Shown: positions 1 through 7,483 of the stretch, one piece after another | How the letters are laid out: the number at the start of each line of letters is the position of its first letter | Numbering within the stretch: the stretch's first letter is position 1 | Assembly (NCBI GenBank): GCA_030628905.1 | Contig: DAOVQB010000120.1 | Coordinates: 1-13,413 of the forward strand | Source: DAOVQB01 sp023128935 | Lineage (GTDB): Bacteria; Eisenbacteria; RBG-16-71-46; CAIMUX01; WJJG01 | Length of the DNA: 13,413 nt | Direction: 5' to 3' | The notes under the pieces: model-generated | What the model saw: the letters and a program-made list of their open reading frames with translations, nothing else | Told to the model about the DNA's origin: nothing | Database searches by the model: none | Translations under genes and position numbers: made by a program

Positions 1-126
1 GAGCTCGATTTCAGGTCCGCGGGTTTCGGCATCGCAAACGCGCATGCCAGCATGCTACGCGCATTGCCGGTGTGTGTCCAGCTCCAAAAGCAGAATTCCC
101 GCAGCGCCCCAGAGATGACCATGGGT

Positions 127-1314
127 TTACTGAATATTTACGATGTCGGTGCTCATCGCCTCCTCGAACTCCTGGTTGGTGAACATCTTATTCGTGTCGG
201 CGTAGACGGAGGGTCGAATGAGATCACGTAGTTCCTCCATGCGGGCGATCAACGTGTCCGGCAGGGCGTCTCCCGCCATGAGCCGCTGCATATGCCCTAG
301 GTAGATGTCCCGGTAAACCTCGACCTCCCACAGCCTCTGGGCCAGCGGTCGGTTCTCTCCAGGAAGCGGGGACACCCAAAAGGGATCCAAATGCTTGAGC
401 TGCTCGATCGACAACATGCCCCACATGTCGAAGACGCCCCAGGACTCGTTGAGGTCCCAGTTCGCAAAGACGAAGCGGCTGTCCCGGTCACGGTGGTAGA
501 AGTAGTAGTTTCCGCACCGGCCGACGTAGCCGTCCAGATTCACGGTGAGGTTATCAACCGCGATGAGGGCCAGTGCGGAGTTGACGTCCATGAGCCCGTG
601 GAGCGTATCGGGCAAGCCCGCGAGAGGAGTGTTGTTGAGTCCGTCAACCAGCTCGACGAGGGCCGACCAGTCGTTCTCTTCCTCGTTGGTCTTGAGCTCG
701 TAGAAGTCGTAGTAGAGCCATTCGCCGGAGCCGAAGTACTCCAGCGTTGCGTGGGGTTCGCCTTTCCAGAGGTTCCCCTCTTCACCGGGGCCAAACCGGC
801 TCTCGATGAACTCCTGATCGAGTTGCTCCACGAGTGTATAGAGGCCCCAGTAGGTGTCGTTGATGTAGAGGGCCACGTAATTCGTGCGCTCGGTGGGCAG
901 CCCTGCCGCCTTGCAGAGTTCGTAGCAGCACTTTTCACGGACGAAGCTGGGATCCATGAAGCCGTTGTTGAGATTCAGCTTGTCCAGGTCGTAGATCTCC
1001 TGACCCTCCACGAACTCGTCGATGTCCAGCTTGAAGGACTTCTTGACGCCGGGGTAGCCGTAGTAGCTGTGGATGCCCTTGAAACGCACGCCGATCGTAT
1101 CCAGATGCATCTCTTCCCAGTCGAACGCCGCTTCGAGATAGATCGGGTCATCCTGACCCTCGAAGTTCTCCACCAACTGGTCCCACCAGTCGGGCTGGTG
1201 GAAGGTGAGGTGGAATTCATGGACCGCGTCGCCATCGAAACAGGGATGGGTTGGTGGCTCGAGAGCCGCCCTCGCGAGTCCCGTCAGCGCGGCGGACAAC
1301 ATCAATCCGCACAT
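127..1314 (-). CDS. Secreted CotH-family kinase-like protein, probably C-terminally truncated
   Basis: This resembles the CotH family (spore-coat protein H-like atypical kinases, many of them secreted in non-sporulating bacteria). Numbering from the ATG at 1314, visible hallmarks are FKGIHSYYGYPGVKKSFKLDID (about 79-99) with lysines suited to nucleotide binding, LNLNNGFMDPSFVREK, GLYTLVEQLD (158-167), and NWDLNESWG (285-293), which matches the family's metal-binding 'WDxDxxxG' segment. The start is uncertain. The frame stays open to 1473, but no ribosome site precedes that codon. ATG 1314 or ATG 1302 (AAGGA about 11 bases upstream) gives a short hydrophobic leader ending near ARA, suggesting export. 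The protein stops after FTNQEFEEAMSTDIVNIQ, where family members usually continue into a helix of the type 'GLKxFVxxR'. I find no such segment in any frame of the remaining 126 bases. Family call confident; exact start and intactness not. Confidence 0.8.
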   Translation of the reverse strand: MCGLMLSAALTGLARAALEPPTHPCFDGDAVHEFHLTFHQPDWWDQLVENFEGQDDPIYLEAAFDWEEMHLDTIGVRFKGIHSYYGYPGVKKSFKLDIDEFVEGQEIYDLDKLNLNNGFMDPSFVREKCCYELCKAAGLPTERTNYVALYINDTYWGLYTLVEQLDQEFIESRFGPGEEGNLWKGEPHATLEYFGSGEWLYYDFYELKTNEEENDWSALVELVDGLNNTPLAGLPDTLHGLMDVNSALALIAVDNLTVNLDGYVGRCGNYYFYHRDRDSRFVFANWDLNESWGVFDMWGMLSIEQLKHLDPFWVSPLPGENRPLAQRLWEVEVYRDIYLGHMQRLMAGDALPDTLIARMEELRDLIRPSVYADTNKMFTNQEFEEAMSTDIVNIQ

Positions 1315-1460
1315 CCTTGCTGGGTATGGGCATGATCTGGGAAGAGTGCTACATCCGGATACCCTATGACAATCCGCTGACGGTTCTCCTGCTGCGACGG
1401 TAACGTCCACCTGGGCAAGACGGACGAGGTTTTGACTAGGCACAATGGGTCGTGAGTTTG

Positions 1461-1505
1461 ATAATCTCCCCATGTCGCCAAGACTGGAAGGCTTAGGGAG
1501 ATTAT
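1461..1505. promoter_or_regulatory. Perfect 10-bp inverted repeat (operator candidate)
   Basis: The arms ATAATCTCCC (1461-1470) and GGGAGATTAT (1496-1505) are perfectly complementary, with 25 bases between them. The right arm ends two bases before the predicted -35 box of the ATPase gene, which suits an operator. A short mobile-element scar is the alternative. The arms are seen directly; the role is inferred. Confidence 0.5.
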
Positions 1506-1507
1506 TC

Positions 1508-1536
1508 TTGACTTCAACCCGCCAAGAGGCGATATT
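1508..1536 (+). promoter_or_regulatory. Predicted sigma-70-type promoter of the ATPase gene
   Basis: TTGACT (1508-1513, 5/6 to the -35 consensus) is followed after exactly 17 bases by GATATT (1531-1536, 4/6 to the -10 consensus). It lies about 40 bases upstream of the ATG at 1578, in the only sizeable intergenic gap before that gene. Confidence 0.45.
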
Positions 1537-1577
1537 TGTCCTAAGACTAGCGCAAATGGCATTATAGGAAGAATATT

Positions 1578-3014
1578 ATGCACAAAGTAGGATCTCTGTC
1601 CTTGTTCGTTGGGCGCAATACTGAACTGTCTCAGCTTCGTCACACTCTCGATCGCCCAGCCCCCTCTATCGCTGTCGTCTATGGGCGCAGGCGCGTAGGC
1701 AAGAGCGCGCTGGTCCGCAAGGCTCTCGAAGACAGACCTGCCTGGTATTTGGAGGGACTTGAGAATCAGCCCACTTCTGAGCAGATAGCCAGCTTCTGCC
1801 TCCAACTTTCCCGGCAAACCGGTGAAGTAGCAGCCGACAATCACCCAAAGAACTGGCGGCAAGCCTTTCTTCTGCTGGAGCCTGTTCTGAAGAAGCAGCC
1901 TGCCTGCGTAGTCCTTGATGAGTTTCAATGGATGGCAAATTATCGGTCGGCTATCGTTTCCGACTTGAAGATGGTCTGGGATCAGTACCTTTCACAGATT
2001 CCAGGTGTCTCACTAATCCTCTGTGGCTCTATTGCATCTTTCATACTGAATAAAGTTGTCAAGGGAAGCGCGCTCTACGGACGCACGGATCGCGTTATCC
2101 ATCTGCGTGAATTCTCTCTCGCCGAATCGGCACAGATGCTGCCCCAGTATGGAACGGATGAGCTTCTCGATGCCTATATGATTCTTGGAGGAGTGCCCAA
2201 ATACCAGGAGTTGTCTCGAGATTATCCATCACTCTATCTGGCGATTGAAGATCTGGCTTTCCGTGAGAACGGATTCCTGGTTGACGAGTTTGACAGAATA
2301 TTCGTCAGTCATTTCGGGCGAAACGATTCATACTCTCGCATCATCGCCACACTGGCGGAACATCCATATGGCATGTTCCGCAAAGCACTCTCGAAGATGG
2401 CAAGCATCGATCTGGGAGGCGGCCTCACCCGACATCTCGAGAATCTTGAGTCTGCCGGTTTCATTCGTTCAATACGCCCATTTGGCAAGCCTGCCAACAC
2501 AAGACTGATCCAGTATGTTCTTTCAGATGCCTACCTTCGTTTCTACTATGCGCTGATGATCCCTGAGCTGACAGCAATTCGATCGGGGCAGTCCACCATT
2601 CGTTTCTCATCACTGGTACAACGATCCAGCTTCCTCAGTTGGCGTGGTCGCGCTTTTGAAATGGTTTGTACCCGACACGCCCCCTTGATCGCCAGGGCTC
2701 TCGGATTCTCGGGAATAGAGTACAGCTTTGGCCCATACTTCCGAGCGCCGAAACCTGGTCGTCGGGGCGTTCAGATCGATCTGCTCTTCGACCGCGCTGA
2801 TCACGTGTTGACTCTTTGCGAAATGAAGTGCAGCCGAATTCCGATCGGCAAGGCGGTTGTGGTTGAAATGGAACAGAAGGTAGCTGTTCTCAAGGAGATA
2901 TTCCCAAGGAAGACCATTCAAACCGTTCTGTTGTATCATGGGTCAATAGCGAGCAGTGTCGCTCATTCGCCGTATATCCAGCAAACATTGGATTCGAGCA
3001 TTCTCTTTGCGTGA
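1578..3014 (+). CDS. AAA-type ATPase with C-terminal DUF234 / PD-(D/E)xK nuclease-like domain
   Basis: This 478-residue protein has the architecture of the 'archaeal ATPase' family (ATPase_2 plus DUF234), common in archaea and scattered through bacteria. Walker A is GRRRVGKS (36-43), Walker B is VVLDEFQ (111-117), a sensor-like ILCGS follows at 147-151, and the family-typical LGGVPKYQ is at 203-210. A winged-helix-like stretch covers roughly 250-330. The C-terminal third carries QIDLLF (D401) and CEMK (E415, K417), the D...ExK pattern of restriction-like nucleases. Upstream AGGAAG at 1566-1571 sets the start. It is a solitary gene with its own predicted promoter and inverted repeat; the gene after it is a transposase remnant. 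The cellular role of this family is not established. Nuclease activity is inferred from the motif only. Confidence 0.85.
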   Translation: MHKVGSLSLFVGRNTELSQLRHTLDRPAPSIAVVYGRRRVGKSALVRKALEDRPAWYLEGLENQPTSEQIASFCLQLSRQTGEVAADNHPKNWRQAFLLLEPVLKKQPACVVLDEFQWMANYRSAIVSDLKMVWDQYLSQIPGVSLILCGSIASFILNKVVKGSALYGRTDRVIHLREFSLAESAQMLPQYGTDELLDAYMILGGVPKYQELSRDYPSLYLAIEDLAFRENGFLVDEFDRIFVSHFGRNDSYSRIIATLAEHPYGMFRKALSKMASIDLGGGLTRHLENLESAGFIRSIRPFGKPANTRLIQYVLSDAYLRFYYALMIPELTAIRSGQSTIRFSSLVQRSSFLSWRGRAFEMVCTRHAPLIARALGFSGIEYSFGPYFRAPKPGRRGVQIDLLFDRADHVLTLCEMKCSRIPIGKAVVVEMEQKVAVLKEIFPRKTIQTVLLYHGSIASSVAHSPYIQQTLDSSILFA

Positions 3015-3031
3015 TATCTCAATAGACAGCT

Positions 3032-3553
3032 GTGGCGTTCACGGCATTGGATCGCGCCCGCTGGGCGAATCTCGGCCACTCACTCGAAGCCAAGAGAACC
3101 GCCGGTCTCATACAGGGTTCGGATCTGACGGGAAGCGCTTCCGGCGCTTGTCACCTCCCGTCGCGCGCGGGGAAAGAGGAGGAGGACCTTGCGGCGTCGG
3201 GGACCGAGTGTGGCCCACCTGCAGGATCCCCAGAAAGCGAGGATGTGTATCGTCGGCCGCAGCGGAACTGGGCGCGGCTACTGCACAGGATCTTCGAGAT
3301 CGATCCTCTTCCGTGCCCCAAATGTGGGACCGAAATGAAGGTGGTCAGCGTGATCACGGAACCCGAGGTCATCGACAAGATCCTGAAAAGCATCGCGCGC
3401 ACGGGAGGACGGGACCCGTTCGAGTGCCGTCTGGCCGCGGAAGCCCGGTTGGCAGCCCGTGGCCGGCAGTTGACGCCGGTGGCGTCTCGAGCGCGGCAAG
3501 GGTTCATTACGGCAACACAAGCGCCAAATCGGAGTGCCATGTGGTATCCTTAG
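3032..3553 (+). pseudogene. C-terminal remnant of an IS91-family transposase
   Basis: The open frame contains the characteristic C-terminal segment of IS91-type (Y2 HUH) transposases: NWARLLHRIFEIDPLPCPKCG followed by EMKVVSVITEPEVIDKIL, roughly 3266-3420, including the CPKC zinc-knuckle-like pair at 3314-3325. The N-terminal zinc ribbon, the HUH motif and the catalytic tyrosines are absent, and the sequence before about 3266 does not read as transposase. There is no convincing start or ribosome site at the GTG 3032. This is therefore a decayed 3' fragment, probably left after deletion between 3.0 and 3.27 kb. It lies just after the ATPase stop codon and before the damaged beta-helix gene, marking this interval as a site of past rearrangement. 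Confidence 0.75.
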
Positions 3554-3681
3554 TCTGTGCGCGAAATCGCGTGAAGGGTTCCCTGGCGGTGGGCCGGAGG
3601 ATCCCATCTCCAAGAAGCCACAGGAGGCCAGCCACCGATCACGGAGAGGCGCAGTTGCCCTGGTGAAGAGGAGGACACCCC

Positions 3682-4067
3682 GTGCGGCACATGATCATCG
3701 TTGCGGGCCTGATTCTTTTCCTGTCGGTACCTGCCCATGGGACGATCTACCTTATCAGGCCCGATGGAACAGGAGACTTCCCCAACATCCAGGCTGCGAT
3801 CGATGCAGTCGTAGATGGAGACATCATCGCTCTTGCCGAGGGGACCTTTATGGGCCCCGGGAATCGGGATCTGAATTACCTGGGTAAGGCGATTACGGTA
3901 ATGTCCCAGGGTGGTGCCCCGGACGCTTGTATCATCGACTGTCAGGGATACCCGGGAGTCCCTCGTCGAGGCTTCAGCTTTTGCTCCGGCGAGGGAGCGG
4001 GATCCCGTTTTGTCGCGGTGGAGACTGGGCGGGCAACATCGCAGGCCAGTATGGCTCGGTCGGATAG
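3682..4067 (+). pseudogene. Secreted right-handed beta-helix protein, core deleted and frameshifted
   Basis: A GTG start at 3682 (AGGAGG at 3668-3673) opens a protein with a clear signal peptide, MRHMIIVAGLILFLSVPAHG, and then TIYLIRPDGTGDFPNIQAAI. This is the entry segment of secreted pectin-lyase-fold repeat proteins; DGDIIALAEGTF and GKAITVMS are typical first coils. After about residue 110 the frame loses all resemblance and runs to 4128, into the next gene. From 4017 to 4064 a different frame reads GGDWAGNIAGQYGSVG and then stops, which matches the late 'GGDWxGxIAGQxGxxGN' segment of the same kind of protein. The simplest reading is one gene that lost most of its helix by an out-of-frame deletion near 4000-4017. 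It was probably once a 300-500-residue surface or secreted protein. Confidence 0.65.
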
Positions 4068-4079
4068 GGGGCGGCAGTC

Positions 4080-4532
4080 ATGCAATACGAGATGCGCCCC
4101 ATGGTCATGGATGACTTCGAGCAGGTAACACTCCTCTGGGAAGAATCCGAAGGTGTTGGTCTCAGCGGGTCAGACACCAGGACTGCTATCGCGCGGTATC
4201 TGAGGCGCAATCCCGGTCTGAGTGTTGTGGCCTGCGACCCAGAGGGTAGAGTGATGGGCGTCATCCTCAGTGGTCATGATGGCATACGGGGATATCTACG
4301 TCATCTCGCCGTGGCGCGGAATCGCCGCCGGCTTGGAATCGGCAGGGCCCTTGTGAAAAGGGTTCTCTCCCAGCTTAGATCACTGGGCATCGACAAGTGC
4401 ACAGCATTCGTTCTTGCAGACAACGAAGAGGGTTGGCGCTTCTGGGATCACATCAGCTGGCATCATAGACCGGATCTGCGAGTTCTACAGATTCTACTGA
4501 AGGAACAAGGCGATGACCATGTAGAGGCCTAG
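4080..4532 (+). CDS. GNAT-family N-acetyltransferase
   Basis: This 150-residue protein fits a single Gcn5-related acetyltransferase domain. The acetyl-CoA pyrophosphate loop is HLAVARNRRRLGIGRALV (75-92), with the R-R-x-G-I-G-R pattern; GYLRHLAV is beta-4, and N115...FW (121-122) is the usual C-terminal part. The GHDGIRGYL segment before motif A resembles the YpeA-like subgroup. AGGGGGCGG at 4066-4074 is a ribosome site suited to ATG 4080. It overlaps the stop codon of the beta-helix remnant, so the two may once have been cotranscribed. The acyl acceptor cannot be told from sequence. The stop codon TAG (4530-4532) falls on the edge of an inverted-repeat element, so the C-terminal few residues may have been changed by its insertion. 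Confidence 0.85.
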   Translation: MQYEMRPMVMDDFEQVTLLWEESEGVGLSGSDTRTAIARYLRRNPGLSVVACDPEGRVMGVILSGHDGIRGYLRHLAVARNRRRLGIGRALVKRVLSQLRSLGIDKCTAFVLADNEEGWRFWDHISWHHRPDLRVLQILLKEQGDDHVEA

Positions 4533-4690
4533 GGCTCGCGCAAGAATAACTTCCAATTTCCACCGGTCCCGACCGCCGGGGACTTCGTTGCGGCTCCTCG
4601 GAGTAGTCCCGGCTACGCCTTCGTCGCCGCGCCTCGTCCTCGACGGTGCGGTCCTCGCCGAAAATGGGAATCTGTTCTTGCGCGGGCCCT
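4531..4690. mobile_element. ~160-bp element with terminal inverted repeats (MITE-like or IS remnant)
   Basis: AGGGCTCGCGCAAGAATA (4531-4548) and the reverse complement of 4673-4690 (AGGGCCCGCGCAAGAACA) match at 16 of 18 positions. Similarity continues inward (TTCCAATTTCC against TTCCCATTTTC), making about 35 bp of imperfect terminal repeat. The inside has no convincing gene. It fills the whole gap between the convergent GNAT and flippase genes. A non-autonomous transposable element or the collapsed ends of an insertion sequence are the likely explanations; I cannot name the family. Confidence 0.5.
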
Positions 4691-4698
4691 TAGCCCGC
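4682..4698. terminator. GC-rich hairpin between convergent genes
   Basis: GCGGGC (4682-4687) and GCCCGC (4693-4698) form a perfect 6-bp stem with a 5-base loop, about 20 bases past the flippase stop codon. There is no T-run on either strand, so an intrinsic terminator is only possible. It overlaps the right repeat of the inverted-repeat element. Confidence 0.3.
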
Positions 4699-4720
4699 AC
4701 GCCTCTTGCGGTTGCGAGCT

Positions 4721-6046
4721 TCAGCGAGCCCTTTTCCGCAGTTGCTCTGCGAGCTTTAACAAGGCGTTCCGATAGAGACCCACATCCTCAATGCATGGTA
4801 TTACCAGCCTGTGCGGGGAGATGCCGGTGATGCGCCAGAAGAAGAAAGCCATGATCACGCTCTGCGTGCTGTAGGACACTGTAGAAGCCCAAGCAGCGCC
4901 GACTATCCCCATGCGCGGAATCCATAATATATTCAGTAGCAAGTTGAGCCCAAATCCCATCCCCATGGCGATTGTGGGCAGCCACCGCCGGTTGCGTCCC
5001 GAAAAATCGCTCGATAGAACATTCGACAGGGTGAGCGCCACGATGCCTGGAAGGAGAACCTGGTAAGCCCCCAGGGCGGGCAAGTAGGCGTCGGTGTAGA
5101 AGAGGCGGATCAGAAACCGCCCGGCTACGAACAGGATCAGCCCTGCTACTGTCATCCACATCAGGGTGTTGCGACAGACTATGGGTGTGATCCGATCTGC
5201 ATCGTCGCGACTCGCAGCCGAGATGCGCGGAAACAGAACGAATTGTACACTGGTCGTGATGTGTGTGAGCTTTTCTGCAAGCAAGACAGCGATTGAGTAA
5301 TATCCTTGTGGGGCCGCACCCAGCCAGCGCAATACAAGTACCATGTCGAAGCGATAGCTGAACTGTGTGAAGATCGAACCAAGGTGGCCTTTAGTACCAT
5401 AGATGGCGCTGTCTCTGAGGAGCTGCCGCGAGGGTCTGATCTTGCGGAGATCCTCGCGCGTTACTTGTCCCCTCAGCCAGAAGAGGGCCGGGATCAGGAA
5501 AGCGACCAGACTCATCTGGAATGCTATGATGACGAATCGCGTGCCGCCGTTTGCGACGAGAAGTCCGCCGGCAACCATGGCAAGCAACGCGATCTGTGAA
5601 ACAACAAGTAGGCCATTGTACTTTCCTATGCGATCCAGTCCGAGGAAAAGGCTCATGAGAAGGTGACGGGCCAGCATAAGCGGGACCACGACTGCAGAAA
5701 GCAGTAGGTACGGGTGCAAGACCTCCCCTTGCGCTCCCACAAGGGGCCGCAGCAGGAGGATGTAACTCGGCAGAAGGACAGCGGACAGAAGGAGCAGGAT
5801 CAGAATCGAATTAGCCAGGATTGGACCAAGAGTAGTCCGGTTACGTGCAAGGTAATATACGTGGGCGGCGTCAAGACCCAGGAGCCCGCAGCCGGCCCAG
5901 AGGTTCGGGAAGGTGATGGCGGCTGAGTAGATACCCTGGCCTTCAGCGCCCAGCGTGCGGGCAATGATCATGCTGATCGGGATATTGACGAGCGTGATCG
6001 TCATGCGGGTGGCAAAGGTGATCGCGGTCTGGCGGAGGAGTTTCAC
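4721..6046 (-). CDS. Wzx-type oligosaccharide flippase (polysaccharide export)
   Basis: This 441-residue, strongly hydrophobic protein has about a dozen predicted membrane spans and belongs to the Wzx/RfbX-like branch of the MOP (MATE-like) exporter superfamily. These proteins flip lipid-linked oligosaccharides across the inner membrane for O-antigen or capsule assembly. The opening IPISMIIARTLGAEGQGIYS is the family-typical first helix and 'RxLGxxGxGxY' loop. A second similar block begins near LRDSAIYGTKGHLGSIFTQF (about 211-230), reflecting the internal two-fold repeat. The start is GTG at 6046, preceded by GAGGT about 7 bases away. That site overlaps the glycosyltransferase stop codon, so the two are translationally coupled, with 9 bases between them. 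The C-terminus is basic (LRKRAR). Substrate unknown; confidence in the family is high. Confidence 0.88.
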   Translation of the reverse strand: MKLLRQTAITFATRMTITLVNIPISMIIARTLGAEGQGIYSAAITFPNLWAGCGLLGLDAAHVYYLARNRTTLGPILANSILILLLLSAVLLPSYILLLRPLVGAQGEVLHPYLLLSAVVVPLMLARHLLMSLFLGLDRIGKYNGLLVVSQIALLAMVAGGLLVANGGTRFVIIAFQMSLVAFLIPALFWLRGQVTREDLRKIRPSRQLLRDSAIYGTKGHLGSIFTQFSYRFDMVLVLRWLGAAPQGYYSIAVLLAEKLTHITTSVQFVLFPRISAASRDDADRITPIVCRNTLMWMTVAGLILFVAGRFLIRLFYTDAYLPALGAYQVLLPGIVALTLSNVLSSDFSGRNRRWLPTIAMGMGFGLNLLLNILWIPRMGIVGAAWASTVSYSTQSVIMAFFFWRITGISPHRLVIPCIEDVGLYRNALLKLAEQLRKRAR

Positions 6047-6055
6047 TCTATGACC

Positions 6056-7483
6056 TCACGCATTCCGGTGCACGGTTCTTAGCGATTCGCTCTCGCGGAA
6101 CTCACGCACGGCCCGAATTGCCAGGTCGACCTCCATCCTTTGGCGCTCCTCAACGGTGGGAATCTCGCGCAGCAGCTTCTCGCGGCCAGCTCGACCCAGC
6201 TTATCCCGTCGCTCCGGGTCTCGGATCAGCGCCACAAGGACGCTAGGCAGTTCTGTCCTCCAGCTTCCCGGATCCACGAGGATACCGGTCCTGCCGTCAT
6301 CCACAAGATGTCGCGTGCCACCCGTGTTCAACAGCACGAGAGTCTTGGCGCAGCTCATGGCTTCGATCGGCGGGAGGTTGGCATTCGTGCGGTCGGAGAC
6401 GCCCACGAATATATCGCCCACATTAAAGTACTTGGGCAGTTCGTCCCGCGACACCGCACCCGTCAGACGGACGTTCCCCTCCAGCCGCAATGCGCCGATC
6501 GTCCGCTCGATCATTGGCCGATCCACTCCGTCGCCGACCAACATGAGCGTCACCGCCGGTTCCTCACGCAGCACCGCAGGCATGACCTCCACAAGCCGTT
6601 CCATCCTCTTATCGACGGTCAAGCGCCCCACGCAGAACAGAACCACATGATCCTGCGGGATCTGCAGCGAGCGGCGCAGCTGCGCTGTGCTCTCACCAGG
6701 ACGATACATGGCTGGTTCGTAGCCATCCCTCCAGAAACAGAGCTTCTTGGGCGGCACGCCGAGCTGCTTAGCTACGATGTCACCTTCGGAACCATCGTCA
6801 TGCATGATGATATAGCTGGCAGGCGCTCTCAAACCAATGATCTGTATGAAAGCGGCGAGCCGTCTGAGCCGGCTTCTCATTATGAGGCTAAGCTGAGTTC
6901 CAAACAGGCGCGTGATGTTGGGGACGCCCAAAATGCGCGCCGCCAGTGAGGCTGCGGCAGCCGAATGGTAATGGTAGCCGATGACGATGTCGGGCTTGAT
7001 CTGCCTCCCCAGGCGGATTCCATTCCAGGTACCGATGATGATGTAGTAGAGGTATCGCAGGAGACGCGAGGTAAGACGCACCGGCAACGGGTGTCGGGCA
7101 TTCGAGTCGAAACGGATGGCACCACGGTAGCGGTGGATCAGCATACCCTCGTCTTCTTCAAGGGCAGGTTGTCCTTTTCCGCGGGGCGCAGAGATGTGGA
7201 TTTCGTGTCCAAAGCGCGCGAACGATTGAGGTGCCAGGAAAAAGCTACTGACCCCTTTGCGAGGCCCTAGCGACCAGAAGCTGGTCTGCCAGTAAAGGCC
7301 CAGCACCTTGAGCGGTGGATCCGAACGCCGCGCTTCAACATTCCTCTCCGCGTTTCTTTCTGCACTCCCTTCCACGCTCCACTCGGCGCTTCTCTTGGCA
7401 CTCCGCTCCGTACTCCTCTCGGTGCGCCTGTCTGCATTCCTCTCTGCGCGCCTCTCCGTGCTCCTCTCTGCGCGCCTCTCCAT
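6056..7483 (-). CDS. GT4-family glycosyltransferase with an N-terminal tetrapeptide-repeat extension
   Basis: This 475-residue, GT-B-fold glycosyltransferase is probably retaining and works in surface polysaccharide assembly at the cytoplasmic face. The N-terminal acceptor domain runs from about 58 (PLKVLGLYWQTSFWSLGPRKG) to 235. The C-terminal GT1 domain (about 278-440) has LFCVGRLTVDKRMERLVE, LMLVGDG, and PPIEAMSCAKTLVLLNTGG, with E374 as the usual donor-binding glutamate. Residues 2-49 are foreign to the family: twelve four-residue units of the type ERxA, encoded by a 12-bp tandem repeat. ATG 7483 is supported by GGGAGGAA immediately upstream. A GTG codon inside the repeats is an alternative start. 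The gene is followed, 9 bases on, by the flippase. Donor and acceptor sugars cannot be read from sequence. Confidence 0.88.
   Translation of the reverse strand: MERRAERSTERRAERNADRRTERSTERSAKRSAEWSVEGSAERNAERNVEARRSDPPLKVLGLYWQTSFWSLGPRKGVSSFFLAPQSFARFGHEIHISAPRGKGQPALEEDEGMLIHRYRGAIRFDSNARHPLPVRLTSRLLRYLYYIIIGTWNGIRLGRQIKPDIVIGYHYHSAAAASLAARILGVPNITRLFGTQLSLIMRSRLRRLAAFIQIIGLRAPASYIIMHDDGSEGDIVAKQLGVPPKKLCFWRDGYEPAMYRPGESTAQLRRSLQIPQDHVVLFCVGRLTVDKRMERLVEVMPAVLREEPAVTLMLVGDGVDRPMIERTIGALRLEGNVRLTGAVSRDELPKYFNVGDIFVGVSDRTNANLPPIEAMSCAKTLVLLNTGGTRHLVDDGRTGILVDPGSWRTELPSVLVALIRDPERRDKLGRAGREKLLREIPTVEERQRMEVDLAIRAVREFRESESLRTVHRNA
7337..7480 (-). repeat. Twelve tandem copies of a 12-bp unit within the glycosyltransferase gene
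   Basis: Read on the coding strand, twelve contiguous 12-base units follow the start codon. The consensus is GAG AGG (C/A)GC GCA; units 1 and 3 are identical. Encoded tetrapeptides in order: ERRA, ERST, ERRA, ERNA, DRRT, ERST, ERSA, KRSA, EWSV, EGSA, ERNA, ERNV. Copies become more divergent toward the 3' side. Many differences are synonymous (AGC/AGT, AAC/AAT, GCA/GCG/GCC), and no unit has a stop or indel. Confidence 0.85.

Noticed and set aside
1..84. Plus-strand reading ELDFRSAGFGIANAHASMLR, faintly like the tail of a Cof-type HAD phosphatase
   Set aside because: Too short, at the window edge and running into antisense sequence; no other motif can be checked.
391..1335. Long plus-strand open frame (314 codons) opposite the CotH-like gene
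   Set aside because: It is the exact antisense of a recognisable protein, has Val/Glu-rich shadow composition and no ribosome site.
6140..6949. Long plus-strand open frame (269 codons) opposite the glycosyltransferase
   Set aside because: Antisense shadow of a well-supported GT4 gene; its product resembles no family.
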